Source: Scenedesmus sp. ARA3
Lineage: Eukaryota > Chlorophyta > Chlorophyceae > Sphaeropleales > Scenedesmaceae
Direction: 5' to 3'
Length of the DNA stretch: 64,000 bases
Assembly (NCBI GenBank): GCA_004335835.1
Contig: RWJK01000566.1
Location: 1-64,000 of the forward strand
The position numbers were made by a program, and so were the translations under genes. Of this stretch, positions 1 through 10,006 are shown in pieces; position 1 is the first letter of the stretch, and each line of letters begins with the position of its first letter. The notes beneath the pieces were generated by a model, which was not told where the DNA came from, did no database searches, and saw only the letters and a program-made list of their open reading frames with translations.

Positions 1-81
1 CTGCTGTCCAGCCTCATCACAGCACATTGCTTGCATGTACTGACTGTACCTCATGTTCTGCTTTTGCCTCTTGTACTGCAG

Positions 82-2538
82 AGCACATCTCCTTAGGAAT
101 GCAGCTGCTGTCCAGCCTCATCATGCTAGGGGGCCCCTCCTTCCTGACTGCCTACGGCCAGCAGCTGCTAGGGGCCTGCGCGGCCTACGTGGGCGAGGTG
201 GTGGAGCGAGGCATGCTGCTGCTGCTGCCACCGATCGACCTGCTGCTGGTGGCGGCGCCGCAGCAGGCGGCACCCCTGGTGCTGCCCTTCATGCAGGTGA
301 GGGTTGTTTGGGGTGGGGATCGAGCTGGGGGCTGCTTGTCTGGTGCAGCTCACCTGCAGTAGCAGCCTTGTGCGCTGTGTGGCTTGCAAGCTGATTGTCA
401 ACGCTATTTGGTGAGAATGTGTTTGGTGTGGGCTATTGTGTGTGCAAATGGTAGTTAGGGGTCAGCTGCCAACCAATTGACTTGCTGCTGGTGGCGGCAC
501 CGCAGCTCGCGGCACGCCTGGTGCATCCCATTATGCAGGTGAAGCGCAGGGCGTGTGGGGGTGGAGTGCTGCTGGGTGTCTTGTTGACCGCTGCAGGCAG
601 TCTGTATCCCTGCGTTTCTACAGCATTTCTTTTGTGCGGAGACTGCGGTTTGATTAGCCTAGTCAGCGCATCAGCTGCCTACCGTGTTCAGTTACAACGG
701 CGAACAAGTGTGACGTTTCAGCAAGTGTGTGCACGTGGCCTGCGAACTGTGTGTGTGACTGTCCTTGCCTGTAGATCCAGGCGTGTGCAAGTATGGGTGT
801 GCTTGCAGCGTCACGGGCAAAGCTTCACTTGGTCGTACATAGCTTCCTTATCGACTGATTTGACACTGCACTGGCTGCTAGCCGTGCTGCTACTTCTGCG
901 GCTCCTGCTGTGGTTGTATGTTCTGTGCACTGTTCAACTTTGCTGCTGCTGCCTGCTGCCTTTGCTGTGCCCATCTGCCTCTGCTGCTGCCTGCCCCTGC
1001 AGCGCCTGCTGGGCCTGCTGCTTGCCGGCAGCGAGTCAGCAGTGGTGGTGGCCAACTCCCTGGCGCTGTTTGCGCGGCTGCTGCTGCAGCACCCGGCAGC
1101 CTTCGAGCAGCTACTAGGCAATGCGGCAGCAGCAGGCATCAGGGCAGCCGACCCACAGCAGCAGCAGCAGCAAGGCGGCGGCAGCAGTCCTGAGGCGCTG
1201 CTACTGGGCCTGGTGTCTGTGTGGTGTGAGGCGTTTGATTCCATTGCGCAGCCACTGGCGCGCAAGCTGGCTGCATGTGGGCTAGCGGCACTGCTGGGGC
1301 TGCCTGTCAAGGTGCGTTTGTGAGCAACAAACAAAGTCAAAGCACTATGAGCTTGTGGTGGTGGTGATAGGCTTGTGGTGGTGGTGGTGACGGGCGTGTT
1401 GGCAGCTGCCTTGTGTGGTCTGTCTGGCTGTGGGCTGGCGGCACTGCTGGGGCTGCGTGCCAAGGTGTGGCTGGCAGGAGTTGGGCTTGGTTGTGTACAG
1501 TTTGGATTGCTGGTTGTTTGCTTTGATCCAGCTGCATGGCAGGTATACACAAGACCCCAAAATTAGGGAATCTGCACAGCACTGGCTGGCCATTGTTACC
1601 CTCCGACGCAGCACAGCAACTGCATACCATCACTGCCTGCTCACCCCTCCTTCTTGCTGCCGGCCGCATGCCTGCACACCCAGGCGCTGCTGCAGCAGCT
1701 GCCGCTGCTGCTGTCTAACATCACAAGTGTGTGGCTGGAGCTGGAGGCCTCAGGGGCAGATGAACGCTCTAGTGACCGCCTGCTCACCCCTCCTTGTTGC
1801 TGCCGTCCGCGTTTGCGCGCGCATGCAGGCGCTGCTGCAGCAGCTGCCGCTGCTGCTGTCCAACATCAGCAGTGTGTGGCTGGAGCTGGAGGCCTCAGGG
1901 GCAGATGACCCCTGCAGCGACCGCGGCGAGCTGCTGTATGGCGGGGGCCTGTGGAGCGGCAGCAGCAGCAGCAGTGCCTGGGAGGATGGCGGCTATGATG
2001 ACAGCAGCCTGGGCCTGAGCTTGGTTGCGAGTGAAGAGGCTAGCGGAGAGGCTGAGCGGCGCCAGGCGGTGAGGCGTTTTTCAGCTGTAGTTTAGGGGTT
2101 TGGGTGTGGCTGTTGGTGGCGTTATTGGGGCCCTTGACCACGGGGTTCAGCAGCGGCGTGGGAATAGGCAGCAGCGAGAGCCAGGGAGATCTTGAGCAGT
2201 TGGGGCGCTGGTAAGGTGCTGTGGTGCTGGCGGTGCTTGGGAGGATGGCGGTTATGATGACAGCAGCCTGGGCTTGAGCTTGGTTGCCAGTGAGGAGGCC
2301 AGCGGGGAGGTTGAGCGGCGGCAGACGGTGAGTCAGCTGGGGTGTGGGAATGTAGGTATGGGCGGCTGGTGGTGTGCAGTTGGGAGGAGGCTGCGATTTT
2401 CTCTGTGCTGGTCAAGCTGGCATCTGCCACCATTCAGACATCTGCTGATCACTGCACCGTCCGTGCACCTGCGCGTGTTGAAACAACCATGTGGCATCAC
2501 AACCGTTTCCATGGCCCCTTCCTGAGTCTGCTGTTACC

Positions 2539-2573
<35 letters not shown>

Positions 2574-2763
2574 TGCCGTGCAGCTACGCGAGGCCGAGCC
2601 GCTGCGCCACATGCGGCTGAGCAGGCTGCTGGCCGACAAGCTGGCAGCAGCAGCAGCGCTGCATGGCGGCGAGTTGGCAGCAGCCATGGCAGCATTGGAC
2701 CCAGCCATTGGCCAGCAGGTGCAGGCGGTGCTGGCGGCAGCAGGACAGCAGCAGCAGCGTTAG
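82..2763 (+). CDS. IPO11: Importin-11-like karyopherin, C-terminal part (5' end outside window)
   Basis: Importin-beta family nuclear transport receptors carry cargo through the nuclear pore under Ran control. Exons seen: 82-296, 1003-1311, 1829-2068 and 2584-2763, all joined in phase 0, with the stop at 2761-2763. The second exon holds a WCEAFDSIAQPLARKLAA segment that lines up with the importin-11 C-terminal block WVDRMDNITQPERRKLSA. The last exon (LREAEPLRHMRLSRLLADK, then ...QVQAVLA) matches the conserved LKDPVHTVSLQQFIYEKL...VTQLQEFL tail. The predicted structure is helical HEAT repeats. The third exon carries an acidic Gly/Ser-rich insert, and a (CAG)5 run in exon 2 encodes Gln. A (CTG)n tract ends at the last acceptor. 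Partial copies of exon edges lie in every intron. The first exon may have more coding sequence upstream of the window. The family call rests on remembered alignment. Confidence 0.82.
478..2335 (+). repeat. Exon-edge echoes in the importin-11 introns
   Basis: Five diverged copies of exon borders are visible. 478-544 copies the end of exon 82-296, including its donor. 1428-1475 copies the end of exon 1003-1311. 1680-1762 copies the start of exon 1829-2068. 2241-2335 copies its end and donor. Bases 1-18 also repeat 106-123. The copies differ by scattered substitutions, so they are old duplications and not assembly doubling. Confidence 0.85.
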
Positions 2764-4591
2764 CTGCTTGTTGTGTGTCACCAGGGGGGGCGGAATTCTA
2801 CTGGGTCGCTACACACAGCACCACAGAGGTAGCAGCTTGGTGGCGACTGAGGTATCAGCGAGGGTGGCTTTGATGCAATGCTTCGATAGGCAGTGAGTGC
2901 AGGTGGTGCAGCGAGCGTGGCAGCAGCAGCGGGACCCCAGCTGCCCAGCATGGCTTGTGCTTCCACTGTACATCCACGCAGAACTGGCAGCAGCAGCAGT
3001 AGCAGCAGTCTTGCAGCAAGCCCCAGAGCAGCTCCTGGCGGCCTGCAAACCAGCCTGATGCAGCAGCTGGAAGGCACGCAGCTGGCTACTAATGTGGCAC
3101 AGCACAACGTGCTTGCGTCTGCTTGCGGCGGTACAGCTTGACTAGGTGCTACTGGCGGCAAGGGCTGTGCTGTGCTCACAGACTTGCATGTGCAGTGTTG
3201 CGCAATTGAAACAGTGCCTCTGGCATAACTTCTTCAGCCGCCTCTCGTGTTACCTCAGATCATAGGCAGCTGGATATACAGGCATCAGCGCTGATCAGTA
3301 CATGGTGATCTCCACGCACAGCTAGACACGCATGCAGCGCATTGCACTGTTGACAGCCGTGTGCAGTGTCACACAACATGCAACTGCCATGTTTGTTGAG
3401 TAAAGCACGTAACATGTAACATAAGAAGTCTGACATCCGCCTTTTTGGAAGGCTTTGGTGGCACACACTGTGCCAAGCAGCAGTCCACAAGAAATGATAT
3501 CCTTCAAAGCATGCACAGCAGATGCTGATGCACAGTCTCCGACAGTGCAGTGCATGTGTATCTCTGAAGACACAGGCTGTGTACAGCCACAGTCCGCAGA
3601 AGCATGCACGTGCAGCATGTGCAACTGCCATCACCCTCTCACAACCTCGGCAGAGAAGCCTTCAGTGGCACACACTGCTCCAAGCCATGATTCACAAGCA
3701 ACAAAAAGCCGTTTATTTCAAGCAAACACAAACAAACCTGAGCTAGTCTGCAGCCATCTCTCTTCCCAACACTCAGGCTGTCTACAAGCAAACGGCTCAC
3801 AAAGATATGCACTCCTACACCACCTAGACCGAGCAATGCAACACCCCCCAACGACTGTGCACTGCCCAACACTCGCACAATCACAGCAGCATGTTTGCGC
3901 AAGCCATGGTCCACCAGATATGCCTTTCATCTTCACAGTTGGTTGCTGCTAGCTTACGCACAGCATGTGCTGAAGCACAGGGCACACAGAAAGCGTCACT
4001 GCAATAAGAAAATGAGCTCAAGGTATGAAGTGATTGCCAACAACATGCTACACTATGCATAAACAAGCACACCAAAAGTCACCCCTACAGGGCTAGCTGT
4101 CACAGGCACTTCACCCAACGCAAGTCACATGATGTCTCCATCTCAACAAATCATCTATACCCGCAGCCACACACCGTCGCTCGCTCATGAGCGTGATCAC
4201 TTGCCAACTCATCATAACAGGTATCATATGGCAGACTTGCATCACACGAACACACCCGGACCCTTACTTGCTTTCGACATGCCGCATGCAGTGCACAACT
4301 CCACAATTGCAAGCTGCTTGCTTGCCTGAAGGTGCCAGCATTGGCACCATTTTCAACAAGACTGCCCATGCAAAACTCCAGCATGCGAACAAAGTGTGAC
4401 AGACTCTCAGCCAGACACCACCCACTCACACCAGTACTGTAGCTTAGCAGCACTGCTGAGCAGCCAGCGAACGGTGTCTATTTAGCACATATGTAACACT
4501 GCCACATTTGCATTCGATAGGCCGGCTCGCAGTGCTGCGCAGTCGCCATGCGCAGTCACCATGCATGGCACCAACCGTTGTGGCCCAAGCT
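2764..4591. other. Intergenic stretch, no convincing gene
   Basis: Downstream of the importin-11 stop. A short Ser/Ala-rich open frame at 2893-3141 has no supporting splice or family signal. An imperfect tandem duplication is visible: about 3445-3600 resembles about 3645-3800, sharing the string GTGGCACACACTG and the flanking order. Its base composition is less GC-rich and less triplet-repetitive than the genes. Confidence 0.5.
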
Positions 4592-4918
4592 CTAAGCAGA
4601 GCAGCTGGCAATCATGGGGGTGCCCAGCTTCATACCAGTCTGTGACGCCCCGGCAAAGCTCAGCAAGCCGTTGAGCAGTGCCTGGCCTGTCTGGCCCCTG
4701 CACTTGCCTGCTGCTGCAGCAAAATCCGGGTTTAGTTTGCTGCAGTCACATGTGACAGCAGGGTAGCGCTGGACGCCAGCCTTGAGCGCGGCCAGGCACA
4801 AGCCGGGCACCTCAGGCGAGCACTTAGACTGTGGGGTAGCGCCAAGCGAAGTCTGGGCAAAGACATCAGCGCGAGTGAAGCCACGCACGCTGTCCAGGAA
4901 CGCACCAAAGGTTTGTGC
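4592..4918 (-). CDS. Possible last exon of a Cys-rich, probably secreted protein
   Basis: On the minus strand an acceptor (GTGCAATGCAG) precedes an open exon of 109 codons that ends at 4592. It encodes AQTFGAFLDSVRGFTRADVF followed by a segment with six Cys in a spaced pattern (KCSPEVPGLC...VTCDCSKL...GKC...SC) and an alanine/glycine tail. The composition is unlike the Gln/Leu/Ser shadows elsewhere, and Cys spacing of this kind suggests an extracellular domain. I could not find a convincing upstream exon with a start codon or signal peptide between 5000 and 5649, so this is a fragment call only. It may be a spurious open frame or a decayed gene. I do not recognise the family. Confidence 0.3.
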   Translation of the reverse strand, partial: AQTFGAFLDSVRGFTRADVFAQTSLGATPQSKCSPEVPGLCLAALKAGVQRYPAVTCDCSKLNPDFAAAAGKCRGQTGQALLNGLLSFAGASQTGMKLGTPMIASCSA

Positions 4919-4999
4919 CTGCATTGCACACGGCTGTGACGCCACCCACGCGGCTTGCCTGTTCACAGCGGTGGCTAGCAGCGGAGAATGGCGTCCCAA

Positions 5000-5649
5000 G
5001 TTGCCAGAAGCATGCTGGGGTTGAAAGGTGTGAGGGGTACTCTTCTAGTGGGAGGAGAGGGTGTGTCAGTGTTGATGCATCTGCTGCTTTTCAAGCCACC
5101 ATGCACCATTTTCACACTCAGTTCAAGTGTGCAGGCAGATGAGGTTGTCCTTGCCACGCAGGTCATCACATGTCATGTGGCCACTTGCACCATGATGCAA
5201 GTCAGGCTGGTCAGACTCTGAGAGAAGTTCCAGGACCTGCGATTACGTGATCAGTGCGACTGCTAATCAGACAATGAGCTACAACTCCAAAGGTAAATGA
5301 ATATGCTTTTTAAACTCAGCATAGGATCGCATGTGACGCGGGAAGCCAGAGAGAAGTGACACGGGCCAGAGCCGGGAGTGCGGGAAGCTGCAAGACGGTG
5401 GGCGCAGTGCCAAGCTCGAATGGCTGTAGTAACAAGGTTATGCGCGACTTGCAAGCCAACGCAGCTGACTTTGACATCTTGGACATGCCACATACTTTCG
5501 GCAGTTCTGATGCTGGCGCGGACAGGCAATAGCGATCACCACCTCTGTTCCCTTCGCAGTCGCCGTGAAAGACCTGTTGGAAGGCAAACAATATAGTTCT
5601 TCAAGTAAATATAGGCGGTTCGGAAGGCTGCAGGAGCGTGCCAGCAACC
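5000..5649. promoter_or_regulatory. Upstream region of the first Kazal gene
   Basis: No gene is supported here. It holds the presumed promoter and 5' UTR of the Kazal gene starting at 5650. If the minus-strand candidate at 4592-4918 is real, its missing first exon should also lie here. No TATA box or other element stands out well enough to call. Confidence 0.3.
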
Positions 5650-8367
5650 ATGCAGCGCAGCATTGCGTGCCTGGCGCTGGTGTGCCTGCTGGGAGCATCC
5701 CGCACTGCATCAGCATCTAGACCAGGTGAGGATTGTTATTAGAGCCTTTGCGCCCCTCCTCAGCGCTGTGCATGCTTCTGGAATCCAGCTATTGCAAGAG
5801 CAGCAGCAGCAGCAGCTGGCTAGTGCTAGGTCCTGTATGCCAGCACATGCAGCCCTTGCTCGTGCAAGCATACGCAACTGACTTGAATCTCAATGCCAAC
5901 CATCCTTGCTGCGTTGCACAGGGTGCGTCTGTGTCGCACTGTATGACCCAGTGTGCGGCGAAGACGGCAAGGAGTACAGCAACTCCTGCCAAGCAGACTG
6001 CGCAGGCGTGCCAGTAGCATACAGCGGCAGCTGCAAGGCAGCTTCCAGCAGCACAGGCCTCACCCTACCAGGCTTGATTGGCAGCGTGTTGGGAACTGGC
6101 AGCAGCGCAGCATCGCCCGATGACTGCATGTGCACAAAGCAGTATAACCCAGTGTGTGGCGAAGACGGAGTAACATACCCCAACCAGTGCCAAGCAACAT
6201 GCGCTGGCGCAGCAGTTGCGGAAGATGGCGAGTGTGGCTCAGCACCAGGCGCAGCAGCAGCAACAAACGGCAAGACGCCGTCGTCAGTAACACAGGAGGA
6301 CGGCTCAGCAGTGAAAGCCTCCTCAACAGACACACCAGCAGCAGCAGCAGCGCCAGCCACATCAGGTCGCAAGCCAGGCTGCGTGTGTGCGGCTCTGTAC
6401 ATGCCGGTCTGCGGAGCAGACGGCAACACCTATTCAAATGCCTGTGATGCTGACTGTGCTGGTGTGGCAGTGGCAGCACAAGGCATGTGTGACGATGCTG
6501 TGAGCACTGCAGACACAGGCGCACCGGCTGCTGCCACGCCTGATGCACCTGATGCACCTGATGCACCTGATGCAGCAACGGAGCTGCAGCCTGCGCCAGC
6601 CGCAAATGGAGCAGCCAGCTCAGGTGAGAGGCGTGATGCTGTGATAGGAGCACACACCAGCAGCAGCAGCAGCAGCAGCAGCGGCAGCAGCAGCTTACCG
6701 GACCCGCTGCAATTGTGCTGTGTCTTCCGGCTGGCACCCAGCTGCAGCACAGCATTGGGCTGCTGTTGCCACTTGCTTTTTCGCGAGTGCTGTGTGCATG
6801 CCGGACAGAAGCACTGGCATGTGACAGCCCGTACGCTCATGTCCCTGCACTCACTGCTGTGCTGTACTCTTGATACATCTGCCGCTGTTGCTGCTGCTGC
6901 TGCTGCGCCTGCTGCTGGTGTGCTTGCAGGGTGCGTGTGTGCAGCAGTGTATGAGCCAGTGTGTGGTGATGATGGCAAGGACTACAGCAACGCCTGCGAG
7001 GCTGACTGTGCGGGCGCCACAGTGCTGCGCAAGGGCCCCTGCAGCAGCAGCAGCCTCCCCGTCGGCAGCAGCAGCAGCAGCGGCAGCAGCAGCGGTGAGA
7101 GCTGCGTCTGCCCCATGATCTACGCGCCTGTGTGCACTAAGAAGGGTGCCACGCGCAGCAACAAGTGTGTGGCGGAGTGCAAGGGCGAAACGGTGGCATA
7201 TGAGGGTGCCTGCAAGCCCAAAGCGCCAGGCGTTGTGGATGAGGCATCTTCCAAGGACAACGCCACGGTGACAGCAGCAGCAGCAGCAGCAGGCACGGAC
7301 GCAAGCACTGTGGCAGCAGCAGATGGCGGAGCGGAGGCGAATGCAACAGCACTGGCCGCTCCAGGTGAGGCGGCTTGGTGGTGCCCTAGTGACAAGTGTG
7401 TTGCTGGGTGTTGGTGTTTGTGTGTGCTGGTTTGCTGCAGGCCGCAGGCGGCCCCAGGTGAGGCGGCTGGACAATCGTTGTATGTGCACAGCAGCGGCGT
7501 GCGGCTCCCGTGTCAGTGTGAGGATGTGCGGTGGGTTGCAGGCTGTTCCAGGTGAGGCTGCTTGGTGGTGCCTAGTGACAAGTGTGTTGCTGAGGATGTA
7601 AGCTATCGAATGCATGTGTTGCTGTGTGTTGTTGTTGTGTGTGTGTGTGCTGGAGCACTGCAGGCTGCAGACTGCAAGCTGCTCCAGGTGAGACGGCTGG
7701 GCAGGCGTGGCGTGTTCAAATTTGCTGTGCGCAATGCACGGCAACAGCGTGTGGCTCCTGTGGCAGTGTGTGGATGTGCTGTGGGTTGGGATCTGCCCTA
7801 GGTGAGGCGGCTGGGCAGCCGTTGTATGTGCACAGCAGCGGCAGCAGCAGCGCTGATGCTCCCTATCAGCATGCTTATGTTTCTGCACTGCTGCCGCAAG
7901 TGAGGCGGCTGGGCAGGCTGGGTGACGCCTTGTGACGAGTATGGTTGGTGTGCTGATACGTTGCAGGCTGCAGTTGGTATTGGGATTATGTTTGTGTTGA
8001 CGTGGGTGTCAGGTGTGTCAGGCTTGCTAGGCTCTTCACCAGTACATGCCCTCAGCTGCAGCGCTGACCCCGTGCTGCCCCTGCTGCTGCTGCTGCTGCT
8101 GCTGCCGTTCCTTCTCCTGCTGCTGCAGAGGACTGCAGCAAGCCCTGCTCCGAGTTCTACGCGCCAGTGTGTGGCGCAGACGGCTCAACTTATGCCAACA
8201 GCTGCGTGGCGCAATGCAGCGCAAAGACCACTGTTGTAAAAGCAGGTGCATGCCCTGGCAGCAGCACGGTCAAGACCAGCGCAGCAGCACCACGCAGCAG
8301 CAGCGCTGGGGCAATGCTGCTGGCAGCTGCCTTCTCGGCAGTGTGGCTGGTAGGGATGCTGCTGTGA
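5650..8367 (+). CDS. Secreted, probably GPI-anchored six-domain Kazal protease inhibitor
   Basis: Kazal domains are small disulfide-bonded inhibitors of serine proteases. Exons 5650-5725, 5922-6623, 6930-7364 and 8129-8367 join in phase 1 at every junction and give 483 residues. Residues 1-23 are a signal peptide (MQRSIACLALVCLLGASRTA). Six Kazal units follow, each with the CVCxxxYxPVCGxDGxxYxNxCxAxC pattern: three in exon 2, two in exon 3 and one in exon 4. They are separated by Ala/Ser/Thr/Pro linkers, including a short DAP repeat near 6540. The fifth unit has lost the usual DG (CTKKGATRSN). The C-terminus (SSSAGAMLLAAAFSAVWLVG) is a small-residue site plus hydrophobic tail, as in GPI-anchor signals. 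Phase-1 introns on domain borders fit growth by domain shuffling. The target protease is unknown. A second multi-Kazal gene lies downstream. Confidence 0.85.
7365..7930 (+). repeat. Array of donor-site echoes in the Kazal gene third intron
   Basis: The donor border CCAGGTGAGGCGGCT at 7361 is followed by five further copies, at about 7453, 7550, 7685, 7800 and 7898. Each has a variant of the last exon bases plus GTGAGNCGGCT and some downstream intron. Spacing is roughly 90-135 bp. The copy at 7898 reads CAAGTGAGG and the one at 7800 reads CTAGGTGAGG, so most keep a potential GT donor. Confidence 0.85.
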
Positions 8368-10006
8368 GGCTGCAGCTGAGGTTTGTGGGCAACAATGGTT
8401 TACTCTATAGTATTGTCCCAAGGCCAATCGGCTTGTCGGGTACACAGCAAAGTACATGACATGGGGGTCAGAAGATGAGCCAGCTGCTGGCGTTGCTGCG
8501 GTTGAGGTGTCAAAATGCTGCAACTGCAGCCGCAGTCCTGGGTGGTGCTGCTGCGCCTGCTGTTATGCAGCTAATCAGATTGCTGACAGTCATGACAAGC
8601 AGTGCAGCTGGTGATCAGCTTGTTATGTTGGCGCAGTGCTCTCCACAACAGCAAGTTTCCGGGCAGCGGGCAGTGGTTGTACAGCTGTGTGTGTACAGCA
8701 GTCCACAGGACGTCCATACTTACGCAGCAGCAACACAGTGACTTCCCTTATCAGCAGCGTAAACAAAAGGCAGGAGTGCGGGGCTGTTACTTGGATTTGT
8801 ACAGACTGTCATAGACTGTGTGTCGTTCTTTTACATGTTGCAGGTGCATGTGACAGAGCTTGCAAGGCTTCGCGAGGCTACCAAGGCCTACGAGGCGTGT
8901 ACCAAGGTTAATCCTTGTTAAACCCTTGATGTCGTCCTTACTTACTAACCAACACGCGTGGATCAAACAAGCCCGGCTCGGCATAGTGTTGATGGTGTAC
9001 TGCCACGATTCTTAGACTGTGTGCTGCAACAGCACAGCAGCATCCACTGTTTGAGCACCCTTACCCTTATACCGCTGGCACGTCTTGTGCGTTTTTTGTG
9101 CCTGCGCACACATTTCATGTTTGATGCTAACCGTAAGCATGTCAGCACATGACACGCGCATGCAGCTGTAGGATGGCTTGGCCGTACTGCAGGCAGCACA
9201 CATGTTGGGTGCTGTTTGCTGTATGTTTTTGTTGTTCCTGTGTTGCAGAGTAGGTCCTGCAAAGGGCCCTGCATCAGACCAGTTCAGTGCAAGATCTGAA
9301 CCTTTTCCGGTGGCCCCGTCACCCAATGTGTGCATGCATGCCGACTTGCTGAAAGTGTTGGGGAGGCAGCGGATGTGGAGCAGCTGCTTTTTGTGTGTAT
9401 GTGTGGATGTTTTATCATGAAGTGTGCTTTGTGTGTGCTGATACAACTGGCGCCAGTGTCAGTGTTCACACCAGCTGGGGGGAAGAGATGTGGCACAGCT
9501 TCATGTAGTGTGTGCAAGTTGCCAGGTTGTTGGCAGAAAGCTAGTGGGAAGGAGTGCAGGGCTGTCACAGGCCAGCGGCTGGGGCTCTTCCTGGTAACGG
9601 TACTTCTGCTGCGCGCTACAGGCCGTGGCCGTGACTTCCTACTGCTGGCTTCCACCCGACGACTGCAGCCTAATGTTTTGGCCGAGACGAGGGTTTTCGA
9701 ATCTAGCAGGCACGCTCGTACAGGTTCCAGGAGTGGTTGCTGCAGATTGATCTAAAATGTGTTGGATGAGGCTGCGTGCTTACAGCGCCATTCGCCCGCA
9801 CTAGTTCGTCTGCACTTCTCGTCTTGCAACTATGCTGCTGCCAGCTAGTGCCTCAAATCGTTACTCGACAGCTTGCTTTTGACGACTAACAAGCTAGCAG
9901 CAGCACGATGAGCTTCCATAGCAGCCGATAGCATGACCACCTGCTGCTGCTGCTGGTGCTGCTGCTGCTGCTGCTGCCTACCCTGCAACCGCAGCACAAC
10001 CCACCA
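8368..10006. other. Intergenic stretch with no convincing gene
   Basis: This covers the 3' flank of the first Kazal gene and the upstream flank of the LRR gene. Open frames of about 100-140 codons near 9330-9755 show no domain, no splice support and mixed composition. A (CTG)n run at about 9950-9977 abuts the LRR start and could belong to a 5' UTR or to a 5' intron ending near 9994. Confidence 0.45.

Noticed and set aside
3455..3952. 165-codon plus-strand open frame
   Set aside because: His/Ser/Thr/Cys composition without a domain; it spans an imperfect noncoding tandem duplication.
6851..7888. 345-codon minus-strand open frame across the first Kazal gene
   Set aside because: It lies antisense to clear Kazal exons and to the donor-echo intron; its His/Cys/Thr-rich composition is what repeated GTGAGG/CTG gives in reverse.
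9330..9755. 141-codon plus-strand open frame
   Set aside because: No domain, signal peptide or splice support, and mixed composition; treated as intergenic.
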